64,000 bases of DNA. Source: JBFWWP01 sp050246115 (GTDB lineage: Bacteria > Planctomycetota > UBA8108 > UBA1146 > JAJFFE01). The stretch lies in assembly GCA_050246115.1 (NCBI GenBank), contig JBFWWP010000001.1:369655-433654 (forward strand), in the 5' to 3' direction. The notes below the pieces were generated by a model. That model ran no database searches. It was not told where the DNA came from and saw only the letters and a list, made by a program, of their open reading frames with translations. Of this stretch, positions 27,685 to 36,997 are shown piece by piece. The number at the start of each line of letters is the position of its first letter. The stretch's first letter is position 1. Position numbers and translations under genes: made by a program.

Positions 27685-28619
27685 GGTGGGTCGCCCGACG
27701 CGCCGAGGTTCGCGCGGGCATTGCGCCGCAGGCCCTCGACTCCGGTCCGAACCAAGGCGGTGCCGGCAAAGGCCGTCACGAAGCCATCCCGGTCGAGTCC
27801 GGCGAGCGTGGTCAGGTCTGTCGGCAGCGACCTGGGTGTGAGATCGGGTAGGACCTCCGGGTGGGGGCGCTGGCGTCGTTGGTTGTAGGGACAGACCTCC
27901 TGGCACACATCGCAGCCGAAGACCCAGCCGTCGAGCTTTCCCGCCAGTTCGCTGGGCAACGCACCGCGATGTTCGATGGTGAGGTAGGAGATGCAGCGTT
28001 CGGCGTCGAGGGAGTGCGGCGCGACGAATGCGTTCGTGGGGCATGCGTCGAGACACGCGCGACAAGTGCCGCAGTGGTCCGTCGCCGGCGCGTCGACTGC
28101 GTAGGCTCGATCCGTAACGATCACCGCGAGGAACGTATAGGTTCCTACCTCGCGATCGACGATGAGGGCGTTCTTGCCGATCCAGCCCACGCCCGCGGCC
28201 GCCGCCCAGTCGCGCTCCAAGATGGGGCCGGCATCCACGGAGTACCAGGCGCGCCAGCGTCCATCGTCGCGGACGAGAGCGCAGAGTTCTTCGAGGAGTG
28301 GGGGAATGACCTTGTGGTAGTCGCGCCCGCGAGCGTACCGTGCCACCTTGCCGTGGCTGGGGTCGTCGGGGAATTCCACGCGATCCTCGTAGGGCAGCGA
28401 CAGCGCGATCACCGAGCGCGCACCCGGGACCGTCTCGCGTGGGTCGACTCGCCGCGCGACATTGCGCGCGAGGTACTCCATGGAGCCGATACGTCCCTTG
28501 GCCAGCCACTCGAGGAACGGGTCCGCATGCGGGGAACGTCCCGCCGCGGCCACGCCGACTCGCAGGAAGCCGAGGTCGCGGGCGCGCTGTTTCAGGGCAG
28601 TGGGGTCTTCACGCTCCAT
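27681..28619 (-). CDS. queG: epoxyqueuosine reductase
   Basis: 312 residues, somewhat shorter than many QueG proteins. It has the cobalamin-binding N-terminal part with the catalytic Asp region (SVDAGPILERDWA), then two [4Fe-4S] cysteine clusters (CGTCRACLDACPTNA and GCDVCQEVCPYN). It reduces epoxyqueuosine to queuosine in tRNA, the last step of that pathway. With miaE at 14.8 kb it is the second tRNA-modification gene in the window. Confidence 0.94.
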   Translation of the reverse strand: MEREDPTALKQRARDLGFLRVGVAAAGRSPHADPFLEWLAKGRIGSMEYLARNVARRVDPRETVPGARSVIALSLPYEDRVEFPDDPSHGKVARYARGRDYHKVIPPLLEELCALVRDDGRWRAWYSVDAGPILERDWAAAAGVGWIGKNALIVDREVGTYTFLAVIVTDRAYAVDAPATDHCGTCRACLDACPTNAFVAPHSLDAERCISYLTIEHRGALPSELAGKLDGWVFGCDVCQEVCPYNQRRQRPHPEVLPDLTPRSLPTDLTTLAGLDRDGFVTAFAGTALVRTGVEGLRRNARANLGASGDPP

Positions 28620-29011
28620 GAGTGGCGCGACCCGTTCGGTAGGGACGGTAGGGAGGCGAAGTCGACATCGCGGGCCATTTTGCGAGCGCGGGCCTGCGGG
28701 AACAAGGGCCAGAGTGCCGAAGCCGCATGCGGCCAGCTCGACCCGGTACGTTCGATTCGGTACGAAGGCCGGCGGTTGCGTGCCTCTTGCAGTCCGGCCG
28801 GTTGCGAGGCGGGTTGCGAGGCGGGTTGCGAGAGTTGCCCGCGACGCGGCCCGAGGTGTGGCGTTCGCGTTCGGTTGTGTGGCCCGGCTGCTGCCTCGAG
28901 GATCTCGGGTGAGCGGTGAACGAACTGGATGGGGGACGGCGTGGCGAGGGGATCCAAGCCGAAACTCACGACCGGACTTTCGGCGCGTGCGTCGATCGGA
29001 AGAGGCGGAGC
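28620..29011. other. divergent intergenic region with an 11-bp tandem repeat
   Basis: About 390 bp between queG (leftward) and the TIGR01777 gene (rightward), so promoters for both are expected. About three copies of an 11-bp GTTGCGAGGCG unit lie at 28800-28834. No gene is convincing. Confidence 0.5.
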
Positions 29012-29929
29012 ATGAGGATCCTGGTCAGCGGGGCGAGCGGTCTGGTCGGACGTGCCTTGGTCGCAGCCTGGGAGCGCCGGGGCGACTCGGTTTTCCGTTT
29101 GGTACGCCGCTCGGCCCGCTCTGAGCACGAGGTGGAGTGGAGTCTGGCCGAACGTCGCGTCGACCGGCAGCGGCTTCGGGACCTCGACGCAGTCGTTCAC
29201 CTCGCCGGGGAGAGTGTGTTCGCTCCACGATGGACGGCGGCCAAGAAGAAGCGGATTCGCGACAGCCGCGTCGTCGGGACCGGCCTCCTCGCCGAAACCC
29301 TGGCTGCCCTGAGCCCGCCCCCCAAACGCTGGTTGTGTGCTTCTGCCGTGGGTTACTACGGAGATCACGGCACGGAGTGGGTGACCGAGGAGACGGGCCC
29401 AGGGAGCGGCTTCTTGGCTGAGACCTGCGTCGCCTGGGAGGCAGCGGCCGAGCCAGCCCGCAACGCGGGAGTGTCGGTGCGACACGCACGCCTCGGCGTC
29501 GTGCTCTCGGATCGCGGCGGAGCGCTGGCCACGATGCTGCCGGTGTTTCGGTTGGGATTCGGCGGTCGCTTGGGCAGCGGCGAGCAGTACATGAGTTGGA
29601 TCCACCTCGACGACGTCGTGGCGGCGATCACGAAGCTCGTCGACGACGACGGACTGGCCGGCCCGTTCAATCTCGTCGCGCCACATCCCGTCCCGAATCG
29701 AGAATTCTCGGATACCCTAGGACGGATCCTTCGTCGGCCCGCGATCCTGCCGGTCCCGTCGGCGGTGCTTCGCCTGCTGGGCGGCGAGATGGCGCGAGAA
29801 GTACTTCTGCCCAGCATCCGGGTCCGGCCCCATCGGCTCCTCGAAGCCGGCTTCGCGTTCTCTCATGCTGAACTCTCTGGCGCCTTGCGTGACTTGCTCC
29901 CCCGCGCCCCTCGCGATCGCGGACCCTGA
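29012..29929 (+). CDS. TIGR01777 family epimerase-like oxidoreductase
   Basis: 305 residues. It starts MRILVSGASGLVGRALV, the extended-SDR nucleotide-binding loop. It continues with VVHLAGESV, the family Lys/Arg-rich W-x-KK-x-IRDSR segment, ASAVGYYGD and YMSWIHLDDV. These are hallmarks of the TIGR01777/SulA-like family, whose substrate is unknown; the C-terminal DUF1731-type segment (LPVPSAVLRLLGGEMA) is present. ATG 29012 begins the fold exactly. Confidence 0.92.
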   Translation: MRILVSGASGLVGRALVAAWERRGDSVFRLVRRSARSEHEVEWSLAERRVDRQRLRDLDAVVHLAGESVFAPRWTAAKKKRIRDSRVVGTGLLAETLAALSPPPKRWLCASAVGYYGDHGTEWVTEETGPGSGFLAETCVAWEAAAEPARNAGVSVRHARLGVVLSDRGGALATMLPVFRLGFGGRLGSGEQYMSWIHLDDVVAAITKLVDDDGLAGPFNLVAPHPVPNREFSDTLGRILRRPAILPVPSAVLRLLGGEMAREVLLPSIRVRPHRLLEAGFAFSHAELSGALRDLLPRAPRDRGP

Positions 29930-29964
29930 AGGCCCCGAGCGCGTCGTCCACGTCCGTCATTCCC

Positions 29965-30167
29965 TCTTCTTCCCCGCCCAACGCACCAACGCGACGCATA
30001 CGCAGGAGCCCAGCCGTTCCGCTCGCGGGAGCGGTCGATGGGCATGGGCTCCTGATCTGCGTGACGATGGTGGCTCCACCGCCCTGCATCGCATGCTCGG
30101 CCCAACGTCGACGATCCTGTTCCCCCGTCTTCTTCCCCGCCCAACGCACCAACGCGACGCATACGCC
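29965..30167. repeat. 39-bp direct repeat, two copies in a convergent intergenic region
   Basis: Copies at 29965-30003 and 30129-30167 are identical over 39 bases (core CCCGCCCAACGCACCAACGC). They are 164 bp apart between two convergent genes. The reading frames across them give low-complexity Arg/Trp/Gly peptides, so they are not coding. They may be copies of a dispersed extragenic repeat. Confidence 0.8.
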
Positions 30168-30257
30168 CGAGCCCACGCCCTTCCGCACGCCCTGGCGCGC
30201 CCTGGGAGCGCGGACAGCCTGTCCGCATCTTGGCCTCGCGCCACGGACCCTCCCGAG

Positions 30258-32129
30258 TCACGGGCAAGGTGAAAGCCCGCAACCGATAGGGCCTGCAGTC
30301 GGGTCCGCTCCGCAGAGAACGGGCTCGGGGATCGGGAGCCCGCCCGAGAACAACGCGCTCAGGACATACACGGCATCGCCGATGTCGATCGATTCGTCGT
30401 CGTTGACATCGAGTGCCGCCTCGCAACCCGCGAGCTCCGCTGTGAACAGATATCCCAGGGTGCGGACCGCATCCGCGATGTCTACGTGGCCATCCCCGGT
30501 CGCGTCGCCGCGTTGGAAGTTCGCGCCGCACGGGGCGAAGACCAGCGATCCACCGGTCCATGCGGCCGAGAAGGCGCTCCAGTCGTCGCAGTCGATGTCC
30601 CCGTCGCCGTCGCTGTCGGCGGCGTAGCCGCTCGCGTCGGCGAAGATCGGCGCGGGGCAGAGGGTCGTGGGACAAGCCCCGGTGAACCGATCGGAGAAGC
30701 AGTCGAAGTCGGCCTGGTTCAGGAGGCCGTTGCCGTCGAAGTCGAAGGGGAGCGGGTAGATCTCCAGGGGAGCAGACGGATCGAGTGAGCGCCCAGCGAG
30801 TCCCGGGTGGTCAGGAGGGAGTCGATCAACCCGGAAGCAGGTACCGGGAATCGACTGCCCTTGCGAGTTCGCAGCGCCCGAGCCCGTAACGGGGTTGATG
30901 TAGGACCAAACCACGTCCCCCGCGTTCGTGACCTCGAGAAAGCGACCGGGAGGTCCGTCGCAGATGACGGTGTTGCCGTTGGGCAGGCGTCGTGCACTGC
31001 TCACGATCGATGCGAAGAGGTCCGTTGGGTTCGCGGCCACGTAGGTCCATACCGCCGTGGCGGGCCCGAAGGGTGCGTTCGGCGTGAGGGTGTAGGTTCC
31101 GCCGGGTTCGACGGGGGGAACGATCTCCTCGACACTCGAGTAGTCGGGTCCCGGACGGCCGACGCCGTTGTTGAAGATCATGATGTTCCCGCCTCCCGGA
31201 TGGGATTGGGGAATCCACTCGGCACAGTGCTGGCGGAACAACCGATGGTCGCTGGCGGAGCCGCGACCGTAGATCGCCGGATTTCCCCAACGGTACAGCA
31301 GATCACCACCCCGGCCGCTGTTTCCACCGGTCGCACCGGCGGCCTCGGCCGTCGTCGTGCTGTGATCGATGATCCAGATCTCGTCGAAGCGGTTGGCGCT
31401 GATCAGGATCTGGTCGAGTTCGGCGTTGTAGTCGATCGAGTTCGCGTGGATCCAGTCGGCCGCGCCGTTGGGGCCCGCGTTGAGGTCCACGCGACCGGGG
31501 TGATCGGCGATCACTCCGAAGTTCGGTGCTGCGGGATCGAAGTCCTGGACGAGGTGATCCCAGAGATGCCATTCCCACACGATCTGCCCGCTCGTTGGAC
31601 CGGTCGGGGTGACCTCGATGATGTGCTCGGGCCATACCGCTCCTTGCGTGATGAAGGCCGGGTCGCGTCCCAACGCGATGGCTTCGGCCGAGGTCTTGCG
31701 CTCCCATGCGAGGACGAGCACGTTGCCGTTCGGGAGCATCTCGACGTCGTGATGCTGCTGAACGGATGGCGAGGAGTACGTGAAGCGCCAGAGAAGGGTG
31801 CTGTCCCAATCGAGCAGTTCGACTCGGCCTCCCACTCCGCCTCCGTTCAGGGGCGGGAGCGGACCTGGGACTCGCGCCGGCCGGAGGAGTCGTCCGTCGT
31901 CGAGCAGGTAAACGGAGTTCCCAGGGAGAGTCGCGGCGGTCCACGTCTGGACGACCCGGCCATGGTCATCGACCAGGAACGCCTGGTTGGACGCCATCGG
32001 AGAGAAGAGCGTGTAGCCCGAGAAAGCGCCCGGCGCGCTGCCCAGCCAACCCACCGTCGGGTCACAGGCCGCAGCCGTCACGGTGCTGAAGATGCACGAG
32101 AACCACGCGATCGGCGCGAGGGCATTCAC
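30258..32129 (-). CDS. secreted arylsulfotransferase-like protein with dockerin-like tail
   Basis: 623 residues. A signal peptide (MNALAPIAWFSCIFSTVTAA) precedes a beta-propeller of the bacterial arylsulfate sulfotransferase kind. Repeated blades include QHHDVEMLPNGNVLVLAWE, ADWIHANSIDYN and ARRLPNGNTVICDG; the family catalytic His would be in the WIHANS segment. The C-terminal 160 residues hold EF-hand/dockerin type repeats (DFDGNGLLNQADFD, DSDGDGDIDCDDW, GDATGDGHVDIADAV, DVNDDESIDIGDAV), then a Cys-rich CP tail like the one on the peroxidase. It probably transfers or hydrolyses sulfate esters outside the cytoplasm. Confidence 0.88.
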   Translation of the reverse strand: MNALAPIAWFSCIFSTVTAAACDPTVGWLGSAPGAFSGYTLFSPMASNQAFLVDDHGRVVQTWTAATLPGNSVYLLDDGRLLRPARVPGPLPPLNGGGVGGRVELLDWDSTLLWRFTYSSPSVQQHHDVEMLPNGNVLVLAWERKTSAEAIALGRDPAFITQGAVWPEHIIEVTPTGPTSGQIVWEWHLWDHLVQDFDPAAPNFGVIADHPGRVDLNAGPNGAADWIHANSIDYNAELDQILISANRFDEIWIIDHSTTTAEAAGATGGNSGRGGDLLYRWGNPAIYGRGSASDHRLFRQHCAEWIPQSHPGGGNIMIFNNGVGRPGPDYSSVEEIVPPVEPGGTYTLTPNAPFGPATAVWTYVAANPTDLFASIVSSARRLPNGNTVICDGPPGRFLEVTNAGDVVWSYINPVTGSGAANSQGQSIPGTCFRVDRLPPDHPGLAGRSLDPSAPLEIYPLPFDFDGNGLLNQADFDCFSDRFTGACPTTLCPAPIFADASGYAADSDGDGDIDCDDWSAFSAAWTGGSLVFAPCGANFQRGDATGDGHVDIADAVRTLGYLFTAELAGCEAALDVNDDESIDIGDAVYVLSALFSGGLPIPEPVLCGADPTAGPIGCGLSPCP

Positions 32130-32362
32130 GGGAGCCTCCTCGTCGGTATGGCGATGCGGTCCACGAACGGCATTGGCGGAGTCTAGCCTCGGTCAAAGGG
32201 CAGGGCGAGGATCCGTCCGTGATTCGAGTGGAGCCGCCGCGCGTTGCAGACTCCAACGCTTGCTGGTCTTCACGCCATGGGCGCGCGCCAGCCCGCGGCC
32301 TGGCTGCGTCGGACGACTCCGCCGGCGCGGGGTCATCGCTGGTGCACGAACTGCTTCGCCGC

Positions 32363-33949
32363 CTACTCGACGGGCTCGTGGGTCCGTCCCTCTCCGGGGG
32401 CTCTTCCCACGCGCCGCACAGGCATTCGTGGCCCGTCGGTGGCCGGCTCCGTGGCTTCCGCCGCCCTTCGGATGCCGTCCAACATGCCGCGGAACACATA
32501 GCCGTGCAGCGGCAGGACCGCGTACCAGTACACCAGACCGAAGAGGCCCCGCGGCCGGAACCGCGCAGTCTGTACCAGCCGACACTCACGGGGCCGACTC
32601 GGGTCCGACTCGACATCGAACTGCAGAAGCGCCTCGCCAGGAAGCTTCATCTCCGCTCGGAGCGCCAGGCGTCGTTGAGGAGCGACCTCCGTGACACGCC
32701 AGAACCCGAGTGCATCTCCGTAGGCCACGGTCTCGGTGTCGCGACGATCCCGCCGGAGCCCAGGCCCGCCGACCGCGCGGTCCATCCATCCGCGCAGCCT
32801 CCAAAGCCAATCGGCCGCGTACCAGCCGTGCCCCCCGCCGATCCGGCAGACTGCGCGGTACACGGCGTCGGCCGAGGCGCGAACATCGACCTCCCAACGG
32901 TCCTCGAAGATCGTGCCCCCGGCCCAGTCGGGATCCCCCGGGACGACCCCGGCGGCAGACCATACGGTCTCTACGAGGTTGCGCTCACGCTTGCCGAGCG
33001 CGGCGGCGATGGCCGCACGAACCGAGAGCAGTGCTTGCGGAATGAGCTGACTCGCTTGGTCGTCGCGACAGATGACTTCGTTGCGCAGTCCTTCGGCCAA
33101 TGGGCGCGCGATCCGCTGATGAAGGGGAGTCACGAGGTGGATCCACAACGAGCTCAGACGCGGCGTGAGCACCGGCAGCGGCAGGATCCAACGACGCGGT
33201 AAGCCTCGCTCCTCCGCCATGACCTGCATCAACTCGCGGTAGGTCAGTACATCGGGTCCGCCGATGTCGAGTGTCCGGCCTCGGGTTGCGTCGTGATGCA
33301 AACACGCGGTCAGATAGTGGAGCACGTTGCGCACTGCGATCGGTTGGCACCGAGTGCTCACCCACCGCGGCGTCACCATGATCGGCAGCCGCTCGACCAG
33401 GTAGCGCAGGATCTCGAAGGACGCCGATCCGGACCCGATGATCATTGCTGCGCGAAGGGTCGTGACCGGGGTCCCCCCAGACGCCAGTACGCTCTCGACC
33501 TCGCGTCGTGAGGAGAGGTGTTCGCTCAACCCGGCGCCGGTCTCGCCCAGACCGCCGAGGTAGATGATCTGCTGAAGTCGCGCGGCGGCCGCGGCCGCGG
33601 CGACGTTCGCCGCGAGTTCCCGGTCGTGTTCCCGGTACTTCGTCCCCACGACGATCATCGAGTGGACCAGGTAGTAGAGTGCTCGCGCACCGTTGCATGC
33701 CCGATCGAGGACTCCGCGATCCTCGAGAGCCCCGACCACGACCTCGAGCCGGGGGTGCGTAGACCACTTCCGGTGCTGGATCTTGCGCGGGTCGCGGACG
33801 ATGCACCGAACCGAGTATCCCTGCTCGAGGAGCAGCGGAACGAGGCGACCTCCGATGTAGCCGGTCGCTCCCGTCACCACGATGGGGTCCGCACCAACAC
33901 CGGGAGCTGGGTAGGGATCCGCGGGTAGGAGTCGTCTTGCTGGGTCCAT
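32363..33949 (-). CDS. SDR family oxidoreductase with DUF2867 domain
   Basis: About 528 residues. The N-terminal part is an atypical SDR (VTGATGYIGGRLVPLLL, then LVHSM and IYLGGLGE). The C-terminal part from about residue 330 matches DUF2867 (VWSAAGVVPGD, then a START-like region ending GLVYWYAVLPLHGYVFRGML). This fusion is a common family of unknown substrate. ATG 33949 was chosen as the start nearest the nucleotide-binding loop; ATG 33964 is five codons upstream. Its start region faces the DinB gene, so they are divergent. Confidence 0.87.
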   Translation of the reverse strand: MDPARRLLPADPYPAPGVGADPIVVTGATGYIGGRLVPLLLEQGYSVRCIVRDPRKIQHRKWSTHPRLEVVVGALEDRGVLDRACNGARALYYLVHSMIVVGTKYREHDRELAANVAAAAAAARLQQIIYLGGLGETGAGLSEHLSSRREVESVLASGGTPVTTLRAAMIIGSGSASFEILRYLVERLPIMVTPRWVSTRCQPIAVRNVLHYLTACLHHDATRGRTLDIGGPDVLTYRELMQVMAEERGLPRRWILPLPVLTPRLSSLWIHLVTPLHQRIARPLAEGLRNEVICRDDQASQLIPQALLSVRAAIAAALGKRERNLVETVWSAAGVVPGDPDWAGGTIFEDRWEVDVRASADAVYRAVCRIGGGHGWYAADWLWRLRGWMDRAVGGPGLRRDRRDTETVAYGDALGFWRVTEVAPQRRLALRAEMKLPGEALLQFDVESDPSRPRECRLVQTARFRPRGLFGLVYWYAVLPLHGYVFRGMLDGIRRAAEATEPATDGPRMPVRRVGRAPGEGRTHEPVE

Positions 33950-34001
33950 GCCGGGAGGTAGCATAGCGGGGAGTCTGGCGGTAGGCCGATCCCGAACCGG
34001 A

Positions 34002-34547
34002 ATGGGGAGTGACTCGTTGACCGATCCTCTGCGACGCCCCCTTTGGTCCGAGCGCGAGTTCGCTTTCGTCCACCCACCGTGGATGCTGGCGGACTTCGTC
34101 GAGAGGCTCGCAGGCGCACCGGCCCGGCTCGAAGAACGGGTCCGGGGCCTCGAACCGAGCCTGGCCTGCGAGCCGCTCGAGGGTGCTTGGTCCATCCAGC
34201 AGCATGCGGGACACCTCAGCGACCTGGAAGAACTCTGGCGTGCGCGCATCCTCGACCTCCGAAGGGGCGCAAGCGTCCATACCCCGGCGGATTTCGCCTT
34301 TCTGGCCGAACGTGCCCGCCGCCATCAGGAGCGCGGCATGGCGGAAGTGCTCGCCGAGTTTCGGGCGAAGCGTGCGGAACTCGTGTCGGTGCTTGCCGCG
34401 GCGGATCCCGACCTGCAGCAACGTTCGGCGTTCCACGAGCGCCTTGGCTGCGCGATGCGACTCGTGGATGTCGCGCAGTTCGCGGCTGAGCACGATGACC
34501 ACCACCTGCTGCGAATCGCGCGCCTGCGAGAGCGACTGGGCGGTTGA
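34002..34547 (+). CDS. DinB superfamily protein
   Basis: About 181 residues in a four-helix DinB-like arrangement. The metal-binding histidines are visible: one in SIQQHAGHLSDLE and a pair in EHDDHHLLRI near the C-terminus. Members are metal-dependent thiol transferases or stress proteins of unknown substrate. ATG 34002 is chosen; TTG 34017 with a GGGGAG upstream is an alternative. Confidence 0.85.
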   Translation: MGSDSLTDPLRRPLWSEREFAFVHPPWMLADFVERLAGAPARLEERVRGLEPSLACEPLEGAWSIQQHAGHLSDLEELWRARILDLRRGASVHTPADFAFLAERARRHQERGMAEVLAEFRAKRAELVSVLAAADPDLQQRSAFHERLGCAMRLVDVAQFAAEHDDHHLLRIARLRERLGG

Positions 34548-34592
34548 CATTGGCCGAGCCCCTCCCCATTTGCGAGCCGAGGTGAGGAACTC

Positions 34593-34871
34593 ATGCTCTA
34601 CATGATCATCGAGCACTTCCGGAACCGAGACCCCGTCCCCGTCTACCGACGCTTTCGCGAGCGAGGCCGGCTCGCCCCCGATGGACTGCGGTACATCGCG
34701 AGTTGGGTCAACTTGGAACTCGGACGCTGCTATCAGGTGATGGAGAGCGACGCGCCGGCGCTCGTCGATGAGTGGATCTCTGCGTGGAGTGACCTGGTCG
34801 ACTTCGAGATCGTACCGGTCGTGAGCTCGGCCGACGCGGCGGCAGCAGTCGCCCTTCGCCTGGCGGAGTAG
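34593..34871 (+). CDS. DUF3303 family small protein
   Basis: 92 residues. The sequence MLYMIIEHFRNRDPVPVYRR and the later CYQVMESDAP and WSDLVDFEIVPV match the DUF3303 dimeric alpha-beta barrel-like family. Function unknown. A GAGG-containing ribosome site precedes the ATG. It follows DinB by 45 bp in the same direction and may be co-transcribed. Confidence 0.85.
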   Translation: MLYMIIEHFRNRDPVPVYRRFRERGRLAPDGLRYIASWVNLELGRCYQVMESDAPALVDEWISAWSDLVDFEIVPVVSSADAAAAVALRLAE

Positions 34872-35157
34872 GTCGATCACGCGGACCACGGACGAACCTC
34901 ATTGCCCGCAAGCTGGGATTGCCCGCGGCTCGGGGCTTTGGAGGACCTTGGGGAGCGGGATCGGCCAACGCAAGCTGGTGAATGCGGTTGATTCGAGTGT
35001 AGGCCCGACGCTTTCCCCGGGAGGCATGTCTCAGGTCTACGAAGTGGGAAGTAGCTACCGCTGCCCGTCTGTGCAGAGTCGTACTGCCAAGGAGAGCCTT
35101 CGATGAGTCGCGAACAACTTCGCTCCGGAGCCGAACTCTTCTCGTGGAAAGAAAGCG

Positions 35158-35730
35158 ATGACCTCACGCATCGGACACTTGCTGAGAGTGGCGGCCACCG
35201 TCTGCGTCGTCAGTGGTCTCGTTGGGGGGTGGGTCTGGGGCGTGGATTTGATCGACAGGTCGGATGGGGACAGTCTACGCGGGGGCTTCTGGCGCAACCC
35301 ATTCATGGCATTCGCTCCCTTCAGCGTGGTCTACCTCGACATCTCGATGTGGGTGCTACTGGCTTGCTCGGCAGCGGTCGGCGTCGGCGGGTTGCTATTG
35401 TGGGTCCCGCATCGATGGGCCGTTCCGCTGGTGACATGGCAGGCGCGCGTGTCGATCGCTACCAACGGCGTCATCGTCGTTTTCATCAGTCTGATGGCCC
35501 TTGGTGTTCTGCCGATGCAGTGGACTGGCAAGGCACTGGCCTTGCGGGTCGGTTCGATGGTCGTTGACCTGGCGCTCTTGACTTTCCTGAGCAGCAACGC
35601 AGTCACGCGCCACTTCGGTGTCGCCGAACGCCGCCCCCCGGGCTCGGCTGCGAAGCCCGGACCGAGGATTCAGCCACCGCGCCACCGAGCGCGCGACATC
35701 GGGCCATCAAGTCGCCGGGGCGCCGAATGA
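35158..35730 (+). CDS. hypothetical four-helix membrane protein
   Basis: 190 residues with about four hydrophobic helices in the first 150 (VAATVCVVSGLVGGWVWGV, then VVYLDISMWVLLACSAAVGV, then two more). The last 40 residues are Pro/Arg-rich and look like read-through rather than a folded domain. I do not recognise the family. The gene runs directly into the metalloprotease-like gene downstream, and the junction may be a deletion point. Confidence 0.6.
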   Translation: MTSRIGHLLRVAATVCVVSGLVGGWVWGVDLIDRSDGDSLRGGFWRNPFMAFAPFSVVYLDISMWVLLACSAAVGVGGLLLWVPHRWAVPLVTWQARVSIATNGVIVVFISLMALGVLPMQWTGKALALRVGSMVVDLALLTFLSSNAVTRHFGVAERRPPGSAAKPGPRIQPPRHRARDIGPSSRRGAE

Positions 35731-35731
35731 C

Positions 35732-36751
35732 TTGGGGGCAGCTGGCGTTAACTTCTACGAAGCGTACATCGAACTCGGCGACATCGACGTTTGGGAGAAG
35801 AACCCGCAGAACGCGCTGCAACACTACGAGAAGGCGCTCGCGATCTACTCCGACTACCGCGTCGCCCATGAGCGCCTGTGCAGTGCCTACGTCCAACTCG
35901 GGAAGTTCGAGGAGGCCCTGAAGGTCCTGGACAAGGACGATGCATACGGGCCGACTCCCCGAAGCATCGAGATGCGCAAGAAGCTCAACTCGGTGACCCG
36001 TGGCCCGAGTTGGAGCGGCGAGACGATCACGCTCGAGAGCGACAACTACATCGTCAAGACGAACGTGTCCCAGTCCATGGCCCAGACCCTTTCGGATTGC
36101 GCCGAGCAGATCCGCGACCACTACGACGAGATGTTCCCCGACATCGACAAGCCGGATCGCAAGTACCTCATCTTCGTCTTCGATTCCCGCGAGTCATACC
36201 TCGCCGACGGCTCCCCCGAGAACTCCGGCGGCTACTACGACCCGCAGTTCCGGCGCCTCATGCTCTACCAGTACCCACAGCTGGACACGACGCTCCGGGT
36301 GTTCAAGCACGAGGGCTTCCATCAGTACTGCCACGAGTATCTCGACTACATCCCCTCGTGGTTCAACGAGGGTCTGGCGGACTACTTCTCCGCATCCGAG
36401 CCCGTGCAATCCAAGGGCAAGACGGTCATGCGGATCATTCCCAACGACGAGCGCCTGCGCTGGCTGAAGTCCGCCATGCGCCAGGGGCACGACTTCTCGG
36501 CCCGCCGCCTCATGAACATGACCCAAGCCGAGATGTACCGCGAAGACATGCACCTCAACTACGCCCACGGCTGGTCACTCGTCTACTTCAGCATCCACGG
36601 CGCCAACGGCAAGTACCGCCCCGTCCTCGTCAAGTACTTCAAAGAGCTCCGCAAGAAGACCCCCTGGACCGAGGTCTACGACAAGACCTACGGCCGCGTG
36701 AACATGAAGGCCTTCGAGAAGGAGTGGACCGACTTCCTGTTGGCGCTCTGA
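35732..36751 (+). CDS. DUF1570-type metalloprotease-like protein, probably truncated at its 5' end
   Basis: The recognisable part begins with a TPR pair (IELGDIDVWEKNPQNALQHY and following) and continues into a DUF1570-type domain. This has an HExxH zinc motif (HEGFH) and a downstream NEGLADYFS Glu ligand, as in gluzincins. No signal peptide, ATG or ribosome site is found; I use the TTG at 35732 where similarity starts, although the frame is open back to a GTG at 35618. Relatives in this kind of genome usually have an exported N-terminus, so I think the 5' end was lost. Enzyme activity is inferred from the motif only. Confidence 0.7.
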   Translation: MGAAGVNFYEAYIELGDIDVWEKNPQNALQHYEKALAIYSDYRVAHERLCSAYVQLGKFEEALKVLDKDDAYGPTPRSIEMRKKLNSVTRGPSWSGETITLESDNYIVKTNVSQSMAQTLSDCAEQIRDHYDEMFPDIDKPDRKYLIFVFDSRESYLADGSPENSGGYYDPQFRRLMLYQYPQLDTTLRVFKHEGFHQYCHEYLDYIPSWFNEGLADYFSASEPVQSKGKTVMRIIPNDERLRWLKSAMRQGHDFSARRLMNMTQAEMYREDMHLNYAHGWSLVYFSIHGANGKYRPVLVKYFKELRKKTPWTEVYDKTYGRVNMKAFEKEWTDFLLAL

Positions 36752-36866
36752 GCGAATCAGGAGCCACGGAGACGAATCGACGCGCGGTTCGCGGACCACG
36801 CAGCGCGCTGCAGGTCCGTCGAACGTCGCTCGCGAGGCCACGTGGGTATCTCGCGGAGAGGTCCCC

Positions 36867-36899
36867 GCGTCCTTTGTGATCTTGGTCGCCCTTGCGCGA
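36867..36899. repeat. 33-bp intergenic repeat, copy 1
   Basis: Aligned with 45411-45443 it matches at most positions (shared core CTTGGT, then GCCCTTxGCGCGA). Both copies lie in gaps that flank DGR-1 target genes, just upstream of or beside their start codons. It resembles the dispersed CGCAAAG-type intergenic elements seen in many bacteria. The remaining sequence 36752-36997 shows no gene. Confidence 0.55.
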
Positions 36900-36997
36900 T
36901 CCTCTTCCTGCCCCGCATCGCCCCGCCCAGCTCCGGTTGAGTTCCTCCAAGGCGGGTGCCAAGATGCGCCCGGAGTGCTGCACAGAGAGGCGACAAA

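Noticed and set aside
29957..30244. Minus-strand frames over the 39-bp repeats (Arg/Trp-rich peptides)
   Set aside because: Peptides repeat only because the DNA repeats; no start signal and no domain.
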